The position numbers were made by a program, and so were the translations under genes. From Sphingobacterium mizutaii (GTDB lineage: Bacteria > Bacteroidota > Bacteroidia > Sphingobacteriales > Sphingobacteriaceae): a DNA stretch of 64,000 nt. This document shows positions 25,476 through 34,678 of the stretch, piece by piece; positions within the stretch are counted from its first letter, which is position 1; every line of letters starts with the position of its first letter. The notes beneath the pieces are model-generated. The model searched no databases, was not told the origin of the DNA, and saw nothing but the letters and a program-made list of their open reading frames with translations. The stretch is taken from NCBI RefSeq assembly GCF_900187125.1, contig NZ_LT906468.1:1984001-2048000 (forward strand), read 5' to 3'.

Positions 25476-26732
25476 ATGGAAAAAGTGTTACAACCCAAAT
25501 TAAGGTTTCCTGGCTATGAAGAAGAGTGGGAAGTAGTTAAGTTTAATGATTTGTATGATTTTAAATCAACGAATTCATTGTCACGAGATAAATTGAATTA
25601 TGAAGTTTTCAATGTTAAAAATATTCATTACGGAGATATTCATGTTAAATTCAAAACAATTTTTGATGTAAATAAAGAACATGTTCCTTTTATTAATTCT
25701 GATGTTGATTTATCAAGAATAAAGGATGATTCGTATGTTAGGGAAGGTGATGTTATTATAGCGGATGCATCTGAAAATTATGAAGATATTGGCAAATCTA
25801 TCGAAGTTATAAATATTAATAATGAACGTATTATATCAGGTTTGCATACTTTTCTAGCTAGAAGAATTTCAAATAAGAATTATTTAGGTTACAATAGTTA
25901 TTACTTTCAAACAAATAATTATAGACACCAAGTTTATAAAATCGCTCAAGGAACTAAGGTTTTAAGTTTATCATCAAATCGTGTTGCTCAACTTAATATA
26001 CAACTTCCTTCACTACCCGAACAACAAAATATAGCGGATTATCTAACAACTATAGATCGTAAAATCGAATTGTTGGAGGAGAAGAAAACTGAACTTACTC
26101 GCTACAAAAAAGCGATGATGCAAAAACTCTTTTCGCAAGAAATACGTTTTAAAGATGAAAATGGAAATGATTTTGCAGATTGGGAAGAGAAACGTTTGGG
26201 GGAAGTTTTGTTTCATGTTTCAAAACGAAACAAAAATAATAGTATTCAAAATGTTTTGTCTGTAAGCAATACAAAGGGGTTTATTTCTCAAGGAGAACAA
26301 TTTGAAAATCACAGAGTTGCTAGTAAAGACGTGACAAATTATAAAGTTGTTTCATTAGGTGAATTTGCTTACAACCCAAGTAGAATTAATATTGGTTCAA
26401 TAGCTTTACTTAAAAATTTTAAAGAAGGTATTGTTAGTCCAATGTATGTTGTTTTTAAAGTTAAAGAAGAGTTAAATAGGGAGTTTTTCAACTATCTAAC
26501 TAAATTAAAATCATTTAATGATAATATAAAAAAATGGTCATCGGGTAGTGTTCGCGAAACACTTAATTATGAAGATCTGGTTTTATTTAAGTATTCAATA
26601 CCTTCTCTCACCGAACAACAAAAAATAGCCAAATTTTTATCTGCCATAGATGAAAGTATAGATAAAGTATCGGATCAGTTGGCAGAAACGCAACGCTTTA
26701 AGAAGGCGATGTTGCAGCAGATGTTTGTGTAG
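25476..26732 (+). CDS. hsdS: Type I restriction-modification specificity subunit (HsdS)
   Basis: This is a 418-residue protein with the usual two target-recognition domains. Each is followed by a conserved helical spacer: LPEQQNIADYLTTIDRKIEL (about residue 185) and LTEQQKIAKFLSAIDESIDK (about 380). The two spacers confirm a full-length, two-half S subunit. The TRDs (about 10-180 and 220-375) are very AT-rich and variable, as expected. No second or inverted hsdS fragment is nearby, so phase-variable shuffling is not indicated. Confidence 0.95.
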   Translation: MEKVLQPKLRFPGYEEEWEVVKFNDLYDFKSTNSLSRDKLNYEVFNVKNIHYGDIHVKFKTIFDVNKEHVPFINSDVDLSRIKDDSYVREGDVIIADASENYEDIGKSIEVININNERIISGLHTFLARRISNKNYLGYNSYYFQTNNYRHQVYKIAQGTKVLSLSSNRVAQLNIQLPSLPEQQNIADYLTTIDRKIELLEEKKTELTRYKKAMMQKLFSQEIRFKDENGNDFADWEEKRLGEVLFHVSKRNKNNSIQNVLSVSNTKGFISQGEQFENHRVASKDVTNYKVVSLGEFAYNPSRINIGSIALLKNFKEGIVSPMYVVFKVKEELNREFFNYLTKLKSFNDNIKKWSSGSVRETLNYEDLVLFKYSIPSLTEQQKIAKFLSAIDESIDKVSDQLAETQRFKKAMLQQMFV

Positions 26733-26769
26733 GTGTAGTTTCAAATAAACCAATTATAAACTTAGATTA

Positions 26770-27342
26770 GTGAGAGATATATTTTTAAAGAATGAATTAT
26801 GGATTTTATCCATCCAAAGAGCTTTTCAACGAGCAGGGATATATCTTAAAAATGAGAAAAGTAGTTTGCAAGATGAATATTTACGTGATGCGTTTCGTCA
26901 GGGGTTACGTGAGTATATAGATCTACAGTTATTAAATGATTATGAAGTAGGTGTCACAGAAGAAAATCATCTTGCTAATATTCTTGCTTTTAAACAACAT
27001 GCTGAAAGTATTGGCTATGGTTTTCTCTATGATAATACTTTTAAATATGGAATAGCTCAAAAACTATTGAATTTGTATTTGAAATACCTTTGGGTTGGAG
27101 GGTATATCAAAGAGCCTGTTCATTTTCCTGTTGACGCACGAATACAAGAGTATCTAAAGATGGGCAAAGATTCATTTCCGTGGACAAAAATGACACGGCA
27201 GAATCAATACATGACGGTTATCAATAAAGCTAAAGCTATCCTAGCAAAAGAAGATCTGAAATGGAAAGGTGTTTTGCCAGGTGAGATTATATCTATTGCT
27301 GAATTGGAGTTATACTTATTTAGTAAGGATATTACCTATTAA
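26770..27342 (+). CDS. Unknown protein embedded in the type I RM operon
   Basis: This is a 190-residue soluble, helical protein starting at a GTG, as no in-frame ATG lies near the N-terminus. A distinctive segment is KLLNLYLKYLWVGGYIKEP followed by VHFPVDARIQEYL; similar NLYLKYLW...P..FP.D motifs occur, as I recall, in hypothetical proteins near defence loci. No catalytic motif is recognised. It lies between hsdS and hsdR, 37 bases after hsdS and 7 before the next gene, so it is transcribed with the RM genes. It may modulate restriction or be an independent defence gene. Confidence 0.6.
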   Translation: MRDIFLKNELWILSIQRAFQRAGIYLKNEKSSLQDEYLRDAFRQGLREYIDLQLLNDYEVGVTEENHLANILAFKQHAESIGYGFLYDNTFKYGIAQKLLNLYLKYLWVGGYIKEPVHFPVDARIQEYLKMGKDSFPWTKMTRQNQYMTVINKAKAILAKEDLKWKGVLPGEIISIAELELYLFSKDITY

Positions 27343-27349
27343 AGTAATT

Positions 27350-28195
27350 ATGAAAGAAGAAACAAATAAACTTAAAGAATATAAAAATAAGTCTGTTGAA
27401 CCTTATTATTTTACTATATCCTCAAATAAGCATTATATATATAGGTATTTTAAATCATGTGATCGACTGCAACAATTTTTAGAGAATGGAATTTTTATGT
27501 CTTCAGCCTGTAGTTTTTCAGATGGTTTAGAATGTATTGATAAGGAAACTATTAAAAAAGTTAAGCATTTACATAATTATCAAGAGTTATGGCCAGAAAA
27601 TAACCCTGACTATACTTCTGATGAATTAGCAAAAATTAAAGACAACTCTTATAAAAAACTAAAAGATCTTTCTTTAAATATAGGGGAAGAACAAAAAAAA
27701 TATTTTATTTCCTGTTGGTATTTACCTGATAGTGAGCATGAAAATGAATTGATGTGGAAGTCCTACGGTACTTCTGAAGAATTTGGTTATTTGGTGAAAA
27801 TAAAATTAGAATATTTTCTTGATCATTTAATTAGTTCCTCATATTTAAATGAAAAACTTGGGACAATTATATATGGAATCGTTAGATACTATGATTTTAA
27901 TAAATCAGAAAAAATTCAACCTTTGAAGTATAAAGCTTTTAGAAAGCATAATTCTTATAGTGATGAAAGAGAACTTAGATTAGTGATAAAAAATGAAAGT
28001 TCTTTTGAAAGAGAAGCTTTTTATATTAGAATGAATAGGGACTTTTATAATGATATAATAATTTATTTAGATCCCAAGGCATCCTACGAAAAATATGTTG
28101 AAATCCGCCAACAAATTCTTTTAAAATATAAAAAAGATTTATATCAATCTGAGTTAAGCGTTGCATATAATTTGAGAAATTATAGTAAATCCTAA
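27350..28195 (+). CDS. DUF2971-like protein embedded in the type I RM operon
   Basis: This is a 281-residue protein from the ATG at 27350. The order YIYRYF near residue 25, LENGIFMSSACSFSDGLEC, YFISCWYLPDSEHENELMW, SYGTSEEFGYLVKI and HNSYSDERELRLVI parallels the DUF2971 layout, in which a short ligand or catalytic core is built from CW...MW.Y and a late Y.DERE.R. Such proteins are common in defence islands, and their biochemical role is not settled. It starts 7 bases after the previous gene and ends 4 before hsdR. The upstream frame extension overlapping the previous gene is probably not translated. Confidence 0.6.
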   Translation: MKEETNKLKEYKNKSVEPYYFTISSNKHYIYRYFKSCDRLQQFLENGIFMSSACSFSDGLECIDKETIKKVKHLHNYQELWPENNPDYTSDELAKIKDNSYKKLKDLSLNIGEEQKKYFISCWYLPDSEHENELMWKSYGTSEEFGYLVKIKLEYFLDHLISSSYLNEKLGTIIYGIVRYYDFNKSEKIQPLKYKAFRKHNSYSDERELRLVIKNESSFEREAFYIRMNRDFYNDIIIYLDPKASYEKYVEIRQQILLKYKKDLYQSELSVAYNLRNYSKS

Positions 28196-28199
28196 GATT

Positions 28200-31067
28200 A
28201 TGAATGCCCAACCAGAACAATTATTAGAGCAAGAACTAATCAATCAATTACACGCTTTAGGTCATGAACGAATTACTTTAAAGGATGAAGCCGATTTATT
28301 AGCGAATCTAAAGAAGCAGTTAGAAAAGCACAATAAAGTATTTCTGAGTTCTTCGGAATTCAATCAGATACTGTTGTATATCAATAAGGGTAATAATTTC
28401 GAGCGTTCTAAGTTATTACGTTCTCGTATTCCTTATGTCAACGATAAAGGGGAGAATAAAACAATCCAGTTGATTGATCAAAAGAGTTGGTGCAAAAATG
28501 AATTTCAAGTAGCCAATCAAATTTCCTTAGCTGGTAGCTATAAAAATAGATATGATGTAACGATTTTGATTAATGGTTTGCCATTGGTACAGATTGAGTT
28601 AAAGCGAAGAGGATTAGAGCTTAAAGAAGCATTCAACCAAATAAATCGTTATCAACGTCATTCTTATGGTGCTGGAATGGGTTTATTCCAATTCATCCAA
28701 CTGTTTGTTATCAGTAATGGTGTCAATACTAAGTATTATGTCAATGGTCGTATAAAGGATCGGGTATTCAAGCAGACGTTTTATTGGGCAGATAAGAGTA
28801 ATGAATTAATAACGAATCTTCCAGAATTTACTGATAATTTTCTAAATCCATGTCATATAGCCAAAATGATCACACAATATATTGTATTGAACGAATCACA
28901 GAAGGCTTTGATGGTGCTAAGACCCTATCAATATTATGCTGTAGAAGTTATCATCAACCAAGTAAAGACATCTAAAGACTATGGGTATATCTGGCATACT
29001 ACAGGCTCAGGTAAAACGTTGACATCTTTTAAAACTGCACAGATACTATCTGCTATGCCAGAAGTATATAAAGTGGTGTTTGTTGTAGATCGTAAGGATT
29101 TGGATTATCAAACAGCTAAAGAATTTAATTCGTTTGCCAAAGGTTCTATCGATTCTACCAATGATACCGCAACCCTGGTAAAGCAATTCAATGGTAAAAA
29201 TAAATTGATTGTTACTACTATTCAAAAGCTAAACAATGCTATTACTAAGAAAGGATACTTACGTGGTATGGATGCACATAGAGAGGAACGAATTGTTTTC
29301 ATCTTTGATGAATGCCATCGTTCCCAGTTTGGTCTTACACACGAGAATATAAAAAACTTCTTTATAGGTTGTCAAATGTTTGGATTTACAGGTACTCCAA
29401 TTTTTGAAGCTAACGCAGGAAATAATGAATGGGGGAAACGTACAACCAAAATGTTATTTGGTGAATGCTTGCACAAGTATGTGATTACCGATGCTATTCG
29501 AGATGGTAATGTATTACGTTTTGCGATTGAATACATACGCACATTCAAACAGCGTGATGAGATACTGGATATAGATATCGAAGCTATAGATGAAGCGGAA
29601 GTGATGAACTTTCCAATTCGTAGACGTTTAATCGCTCAACATATTTTGGCGAATCATTCGTTGAAAACACATAATAAGGATTTTACAGCAATGTTTTGTG
29701 TGTCTGATGTGAATGCTGCTATTGAATATTATAGTCTATTTAAAGAGCTTTTGGCAGAACGTGAATTTTCGGTAAATATTGCTACAATATTTACTTATAC
29801 TGCAAATGAAGAAGACAAGGAAGCGGAGGCAGTTCGGAAATTTGGACTTGATGAAGATGAGTTTGGTGTAGCTGCAGAAGGAGAGGAGAAATACGTTACT
29901 AAACATAGCAGAGAGTATTTGGATGATATAATAGCTGATTATAACCGTACATTCCAGACAAATTATTCTACACAGGATTCAGCTTCATTCTATGGGTATT
30001 ATAATGATATTGCTACTCGTGTGAAGACGAAGCAAATTGATATTCTTATTGTGGTCAATATGTTTTTGACTGGATTTGATAGTAAAGAACTTAATACATT
30101 ATATGTAGATAAAAACTTGAAGTATCATGGCTTGATACAGGCTTATTCCAGAACCAACAGGATACTAAATGAAGTAAAGTCGCATGGTAATATTGTATGT
30201 TATCGAAACTTGAAAGAAGCAACGGATAAGGCTATTGAGTTATTTGCGAACAAAGATGCTATCGAAGATATTATCGAACCACCATTTGAAGATCTTGCTG
30301 TGAAGCTTGCTGAAAGATACGATGAGCTAATTGGTATTTCGCCTACAGTAGATGCGGTTAATAAGTTGTCAAATGAAGAGGAGCAGGCTGAATTTATAAA
30401 GACTTTTCGTGATATCATGCGCTTGGTCAATAAGATGAAGCAGTACGCTGATTTTTCTTTCGATAACCTTCCTTTTTCTGAGTTTGAGTTTGATGGGTAT
30501 AAAAGCAAGTACCTAGATTTATATGAAGAAGTCAAAGGTCATTCGGGTGATGGTGCTTCTGGCAAAGCTTCTATTTTGGATGATTTGGATTTTGAGCTTG
30601 AATTGATTCATCGTGATGAGATCAATGTAACTTATATTATGAACTTATTGATTCGTTTGCAAGCTGCTCCAATAGATGAAAAAGCTAAACAAGAAAAGGT
30701 TATCCAGGATTTGTTGAATTCGGATATTGAGCTAAGAAGTAAGAAAGAATTAATAGAGAAGTTTATTCAAAAGCATTTGCCAATGATTAAAGATAATGAT
30801 CAGGTTATGGATGAATTTGATAATTTCTTGGAACAAGAACGTAAAGGGGCAATTCGTACATTGACGAATGATGAACAGTTGAATCAGCAACTTTTGGAGC
30901 AAGTGATAGGTGAATACCTATTTACAAATAAACAGCCTCTACGAGAAGATATAGTAGGTATAATGGAACATAAACCTGCATTGAGGGAGCGCTCCTCAAA
31001 AATAGAACGTGTCACTCATAAGATCTATGATTTTGTGAGTACTTATATAAGTGGCTTTGTGAGTTAA
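28200..31067 (+). CDS. hsdR: Type I restriction endonuclease subunit (HsdR)
   Basis: This is a 955-residue protein. The PD-(D/E)xK nuclease domain near the N-terminus has NRYDVTILING and E133-L-K135 (QIELKRRG). A superfamily 2 helicase motor follows, with Walker A TTGSGKT at about residue 268, the DECH box at D370 (FDECHRS), FTGTPIF, and the later SRTNRI motif. It translocates DNA and cuts it at a distance when sites are unmethylated. Domains and length are complete, and no frame break is seen. The two small genes inserted between hsdS and hsdR are unusual in position. Confidence 0.97.
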   Translation: MNAQPEQLLEQELINQLHALGHERITLKDEADLLANLKKQLEKHNKVFLSSSEFNQILLYINKGNNFERSKLLRSRIPYVNDKGENKTIQLIDQKSWCKNEFQVANQISLAGSYKNRYDVTILINGLPLVQIELKRRGLELKEAFNQINRYQRHSYGAGMGLFQFIQLFVISNGVNTKYYVNGRIKDRVFKQTFYWADKSNELITNLPEFTDNFLNPCHIAKMITQYIVLNESQKALMVLRPYQYYAVEVIINQVKTSKDYGYIWHTTGSGKTLTSFKTAQILSAMPEVYKVVFVVDRKDLDYQTAKEFNSFAKGSIDSTNDTATLVKQFNGKNKLIVTTIQKLNNAITKKGYLRGMDAHREERIVFIFDECHRSQFGLTHENIKNFFIGCQMFGFTGTPIFEANAGNNEWGKRTTKMLFGECLHKYVITDAIRDGNVLRFAIEYIRTFKQRDEILDIDIEAIDEAEVMNFPIRRRLIAQHILANHSLKTHNKDFTAMFCVSDVNAAIEYYSLFKELLAEREFSVNIATIFTYTANEEDKEAEAVRKFGLDEDEFGVAAEGEEKYVTKHSREYLDDIIADYNRTFQTNYSTQDSASFYGYYNDIATRVKTKQIDILIVVNMFLTGFDSKELNTLYVDKNLKYHGLIQAYSRTNRILNEVKSHGNIVCYRNLKEATDKAIELFANKDAIEDIIEPPFEDLAVKLAERYDELIGISPTVDAVNKLSNEEEQAEFIKTFRDIMRLVNKMKQYADFSFDNLPFSEFEFDGYKSKYLDLYEEVKGHSGDGASGKASILDDLDFELELIHRDEINVTYIMNLLIRLQAAPIDEKAKQEKVIQDLLNSDIELRSKKELIEKFIQKHLPMIKDNDQVMDEFDNFLEQERKGAIRTLTNDEQLNQQLLEQVIGEYLFTNKQPLREDIVGIMEHKPALRERSSKIERVTHKIYDFVSTYISGFVS

Positions 31068-31083
31068 GGAGGAGATTGTTGCC

Positions 31084-32127
31084 ATGATTTATAATAAATT
31101 TGATTTAGAAAATAAAAATATTCAATTTTTACATTCTGCAGTACAAAGGTATTTACATGTGTTTCATACTGATAAAAAGAAGTTTAAAAAATTGAAAACT
31201 CATGAGAAAGACTTCTTTTTTAGTAATTTAATAATTTTTGAAGAAAAAAAAGATTGTGTTCCTTTGGAGCTGGAAATCAAATTTTCTAAAAGTTCGGATT
31301 TATATTATTTCCTTCAGCGAAAAAAATTATTAAAATTTAAGTATGATTTATATGATATTCAAGAAGCTGATGAATATTTATTTTATAGATTGATTTTAAC
31401 ATATTTCAAAAATTTATATTTCCAATCTCCTGTCAAGGGACCATACGGCAATTTAACCACTTCAGAAATACAAAGAGATAGAAAATATATAGAAAGGAAC
31501 TTAAAATCTTGGTTAAAAATTTTAAAATCAAATTCAGGACGTTACATACCTTTCATACTAAATGAATACAATAGAAAGGTAAAAATATTAGATAAATTGA
31601 GATTCGAAGAGAAAATCAGTTCAGTCGATTATTTATACAAAGAAAAACAATTACAGTTAGTTTCATTTCATATTTATTATTTAGTGAAATTCTGGTTTGA
31701 TAATATAAATACTTCTTATTATAAATTTATAATTTGTGGAATTGAGTTTGTTTTTGATGTATTTTCATATGTTCATATTCTATCTAGGCATTATATGCCA
31801 TCTGTAAATAATTTTTTAGTAGATGTAACTTTTAATACCGAGTTAGACTTAATAGATATAAGAAATATTCCATATTCAATTGAGGAAATTTTAAGGCACT
31901 ATTCTTTTATATTTCCAATAAACATTGATGATCAGTATATACTGCTTGAATTTAGGAAAGATATATATATATTATGGATAGACTATAGGACCTTAGATCA
32001 CTTAGGGATAAAATCTAAAGTTATGCAAATAAGGACTTTTTACAAATGTGGTGAAAGAGATAAAGAAAAGTTAAAAGGGAAGAAAAAAGAAATGAGTTAC
32101 TTAAAGTTTATTTATTTTTTTGGATAA
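31084..32127 (+). CDS. Unknown protein at the end of the RM operon
   Basis: This is a 347-residue, very basic and aromatic-rich protein from an extremely AT-rich gene. It starts 16 bases after hsdR, with a GGAGG-rich stretch (AAGGAGGAG) in between. There is no signal peptide and no recognisable domain. The middle part (YIERNLKSWLKILKSNSGRY) and the end (LRFEEKISSVDYLYKEKQL) are helical. The last 25 residues are strongly lysine-rich. It shares the operon with the RM genes and ends at a bidirectional hairpin. Function is unknown; a defence role would be inferred from position alone. Confidence 0.55.
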   Translation: MIYNKFDLENKNIQFLHSAVQRYLHVFHTDKKKFKKLKTHEKDFFFSNLIIFEEKKDCVPLELEIKFSKSSDLYYFLQRKKLLKFKYDLYDIQEADEYLFYRLILTYFKNLYFQSPVKGPYGNLTTSEIQRDRKYIERNLKSWLKILKSNSGRYIPFILNEYNRKVKILDKLRFEEKISSVDYLYKEKQLQLVSFHIYYLVKFWFDNINTSYYKFIICGIEFVFDVFSYVHILSRHYMPSVNNFLVDVTFNTELDLIDIRNIPYSIEEILRHYSFIFPINIDDQYILLEFRKDIYILWIDYRTLDHLGIKSKVMQIRTFYKCGERDKEKLKGKKKEMSYLKFIYFFG

Positions 32128-32130
32128 GGA

Positions 32131-32173
32131 AGGTCATAATTTCCTCTTATTTTACTAGTGGAAATTATGACCT
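32131..32173. terminator. Bidirectional hairpin between convergent genes
   Basis: A 14-bp perfect stem, AGGTCATAATTTCC (32131-32144) / GGAAATTATGACCT (32160-32173), has a 15-base AT-rich loop. It lies 3 bases after the end of the RM operon and overlaps the last codons of the convergent gene ending at 32155. It probably ends the RM transcript. Confidence 0.65.
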
Positions 32174-33075
32174 ATTAACATTGTATTGTATTCAGTATTT
32201 ATGTTATTAATTAAGGAATTTTTAATTTGGAGAAGGCCCCTTTCTCTTATGAATTTATCGAATTTAGTTTTTGCTTTATATCTGATATGAGCTTTGGATA
32301 ATTCCCAAAATTTAGGATTTTCCCAATTAAATAAATCATGTTTTGTTTTGCATTTGAATCTGTCTGATATTATGCAGGCTTGAATTTGTTGCAGTATATA
32401 GTCTTTGCATCTTTTCCAGGTATCTATTTCTAACAACTTGCAAAGCATATTATCACCGTTAAATATTTTGAATTCGATAGATTTTAATCTTAAAGCCTTG
32501 TATTCTATTCTAAGAATTTGCTGTGGTAATCTATATTGTAAAGCTTTATCATAGATTTTTATCTTATAATATTTTGGAAATAATACTTCAATACCATATC
32601 CTAAGCCAATAACATCCAAACTATTAAATCTTCTGTCTTTGTAAGCTATGAATTGATCTATTATAGTTTTTGAATCTATAGTGAGATTGCTGAGATTAAA
32701 ACCAAATTCTAATTGATGGATTAAAGTATGCATTGGATCTATTTGAAAATTTAGTTCTAGCCAAGTTATAATGTATTTAACCTTACTAAAATCAAATGTA
32801 TCATGATTCATAGCTTGATTTTTGAAATCATATATTCCATGTAATTCATTATAAAGCTTATGCAGACTAAACATAAGCTTTACACAACCATTGGAAAGTA
32901 ATATTATTTTTATTCCTCTATACTCAATAAATCTTTTTCCAGAGTTAAGGATTTCACCATGATCAGAAACTGTAGATTCAATATTGATATAATTCTTATT
33001 ACAGAAATCTTCTATCTTACTTCTGGTTTCTGACTTTTTTGTAGACATGCTAATCCAGTCAAACATATCAATCAA
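32155..33075 (-). CDS. Possible replication-initiator-like protein
   Basis: This is a 306-residue protein. The pattern of a short strand-rich N-terminus, LIHQLEFGFNLS, YYKIKIYDKALQY and ILRIEYKALRLKSIEF resembles phage or plasmid Rep proteins of the gene II/X type, where a YDK and an R-x-E-x-R element recur. I cannot place a certain catalytic tyrosine. It is the last gene of a three-gene minus-strand unit with an excisionase-like HTH gene, overlapping the middle gene by 8 bases. If Rep-like, it could support replication of the excised circle. The assignment is tentative. Confidence 0.4.
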   Translation of the reverse strand: MIDMFDWISMSTKKSETRSKIEDFCNKNYINIESTVSDHGEILNSGKRFIEYRGIKIILLSNGCVKLMFSLHKLYNELHGIYDFKNQAMNHDTFDFSKVKYIITWLELNFQIDPMHTLIHQLEFGFNLSNLTIDSKTIIDQFIAYKDRRFNSLDVIGLGYGIEVLFPKYYKIKIYDKALQYRLPQQILRIEYKALRLKSIEFKIFNGDNMLCKLLEIDTWKRCKDYILQQIQACIISDRFKCKTKHDLFNWENPKFWELSKAHIRYKAKTKFDKFIRERGLLQIKNSLINNINTEYNTMLIGHNFH

Positions 33076-33298
33076 AACTAAATAATCTAATTAACAGGAT
33101 ACTTGTAGCTAACTTTACAGATTTTTTGCTTAATCCTTTAGTCAATTGAGATAATGCTAAAAGTATGCAGATAGGACTATAGCCTTCGAATTGAAATATG
33201 AAGTCATTAATATCAATCTGCTTGTTGTGAGAAATGTAAAGACAGATTTTAGCTTTTAGATATCTTATTGAATTATTATTGTTAGGAGAAGTAATCAT
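33068..33298 (-). CDS. Small unknown protein between the HTH and Rep-like genes
   Basis: This is a 76-residue protein with a helical, hydrophobic centre (ICILLALSQLTKGLSKKS). It overlaps the upstream HTH gene by 4 bases (ATGA type) and the downstream gene by 8, which argues that it is a real translated gene of the operon. No family is recognised. Confidence 0.5.
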   Translation of the reverse strand: MITSPNNNNSIRYLKAKICLYISHNKQIDINDFIFQFEGYSPICILLALSQLTKGLSKKSVKLATSILLIRLFSFD

Positions 33299-33594
33299 TT
33301 CTTTCCTCCTTTCTTGTTTTTTAATTCATGAATGACAATAGCATAATCATATCGATATGATTTTCCGATTTTTATATAGGATATTCGGTTTTTCTTTCTC
33401 CATCGATGAACTGTCTGTATTGTTACTTTTAAACGATCAGCTAATTGTTCTGTTGTAAGAAGTTCAATATGTTTCTTATCTGATGTCTCAGGGTTAAGAG
33501 TATTTGTATTTAAGTATTCTGAAAATACTTGTTTAATTGTGCTGTATAGTTCCTCACCTTGGAGGATAAATACAGAGGTGTTTTTATTTAACAT
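33295..33594 (-). CDS. Excisionase-like helix-turn-helix protein (HTH_17)
   Basis: This is a 99-residue protein. The C-terminal half is a MerR-like winged helix of the excisionase type: LLTTEQLADRLKVTIQTVHRW, RKKNRISYIKIGKSYRYDYA. Such proteins act as recombination directionality factors or as regulators of the element. It heads a minus-strand operon, and two inverted repeats lie over and just upstream of its start codon. In this element it is the obvious candidate for the excision factor working with the tyrosine integrase. Confidence 0.8.
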   Translation of the reverse strand: MLNKNTSVFILQGEELYSTIKQVFSEYLNTNTLNPETSDKKHIELLTTEQLADRLKVTIQTVHRWRKKNRISYIKIGKSYRYDYAIVIHELKNKKGGKK

Positions 33595-33639
33595 GCTGCA
33601 AGAAACAGCATATATTTTCGGAAACTTTCCGCGCGGAAA
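33593..33639 (-). promoter_or_regulatory. Inverted repeats at the start of the excisionase-like gene
   Basis: ATGCTG (33593-33598) / CAGCAT (33606-33611) overlaps the start codon. A perfect 14-bp palindrome, TTTCCGCGCGGAAA, lies at 33626-33639, which is strikingly GC-rich in this AT-rich element. Both are candidate operators or replication/recombination sites. Confidence 0.5.
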
Positions 33640-33651
33640 AATGAGGAAAAT

Positions 33652-34590
33652 TTATTTTTTGATTTCGTTAATCAACATTTCTAAATCTTTTTGGAAATGT
33701 TTATCCAATATTTTATAAAACTGTTCTGGTTTTAGTTCCCCATTAAAACTGTATTCTACATTAAATATATTTTTAAATGTAGCTTGAGTGCAACTAATTA
33801 AGTTATTATGAGTAAGTTCTTTGTAGAGCATTGAAGCAACACCTTTATTTTTTGTTCCCCATTTTTTACTCTTACTACATATAATATTGTGATTTATGAG
33901 AAAATCAGTCACTAAAAATGACTTTGATTTATATGTGTGTATGAATATACTTTCTAATTTTAGTTGTTCATGAGGGGGGCTGGCTTTCAAAATGCATTTG
34001 TTTGCTTTAACATTTCCTATTTGTTTTTTTGTTTTGAAGTAATCAATTAATGATGAGTATAAATTGATTATATCTTTATTAGCATTAAAATTTAATTTTA
34101 ATTCGAGTAGATCACTATTTATTATATCTAACTTTTGATCTAATGTTACATTGTCAATATCACTTATTATCCAGTTTTTTAATTCAATTATAATTTTTTG
34201 ATTGCCTAATATGATTAATGACTGGTACAATTCTAATAAATGTCTTGTAAAGATCGAGTTATTGAGAATAAGTGCATCTACTACTTGAATAAAGGTTTCA
34301 TAATTTTGATTATTTAATAATGGATGTTCTTCAAAAAAAGTTTCAAAAATTATTTTACGATAGTCAAAATTGAAACTCTTATCTATTAGATTCTCACTAT
34401 TGCTACTAGAATAGAATGTAACTATGGAAAAATGTTGATTTATATAAAATTCAAGTTTGTCTAAGAGAGAATCGGTTTTATCGATTTCATTTGTAAGTGC
34501 GTATTTTTTTAATATTATATTTTGCACCTCTTGACGAGTCAGTTTATCAAATAAAAAATTAAATGGTAAATTGGGTTTATCGGAAATCAT
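33652..34590 (-). CDS. Unknown integrative-element protein
   Basis: This is a 312-residue soluble protein. The N-terminal two thirds are helical (LTRQEVQNIILKKYALTNE, TFIQVVDALILNNSIFTRHL). The C-terminal part, about 210-312, has TDFLINHNIICSKSKKWGTK followed by MLYKELTHNNLISCTQATFK, which looks like a small DNA-binding or adaptor domain. No family is recognised with confidence. It is the first gene read inward from the right end and lies 94 bases inside the attachment core. A role in element maintenance is only positional inference. Confidence 0.55.
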   Translation of the reverse strand: MISDKPNLPFNFLFDKLTRQEVQNIILKKYALTNEIDKTDSLLDKLEFYINQHFSIVTFYSSSNSENLIDKSFNFDYRKIIFETFFEEHPLLNNQNYETFIQVVDALILNNSIFTRHLLELYQSLIILGNQKIIIELKNWIISDIDNVTLDQKLDIINSDLLELKLNFNANKDIINLYSSLIDYFKTKKQIGNVKANKCILKASPPHEQLKLESIFIHTYKSKSFLVTDFLINHNIICSKSKKWGTKNKGVASMLYKELTHNNLISCTQATFKNIFNVEYSFNGELKPEQFYKILDKHFQKDLEMLINEIKK

Positions 34591-34606
34591 AAAAATCTAG
34601 TTTATA

Positions 34607-34627
34607 ATTGCTACCTTTTTTGCTACC
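34607..34627. repeat. Arm-type integrase site, right copy
   Basis: This is identical and in the same orientation to 21894-21914: two TTGCTACC units separated by TTTT. It lies 56 bases from the right core, whereas the left copy lies 109 bases from the left core; asymmetric arms are usual for tyrosine recombinase attachment sites. Confidence 0.65.
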
Positions 34628-34638
34628 TGTACTAAATA

Positions 34639-34678
34639 AAAACGGCTAACTATCTGATTTTCAAATATTAGCCGTTTT
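34639..34678 (-). terminator. Present tmRNA terminator, carried by the inserted element
   Basis: On the minus strand, AAAACGGCTAA (34668-34678) / TTAGCCGTTTT (34639-34649) form an 11-bp stem with an 18-base loop followed by T-rich sequence. It starts 6 bases beyond the tmRNA 3' end, inside the second element. Confidence 0.82.

Noticed and set aside
25476..26732. Phase-variable hsdS by inverted repeats
   Set aside because: Only one hsdS gene is present, and no second partial hsdS or nearby recombinase-flanked inverted copy exists.
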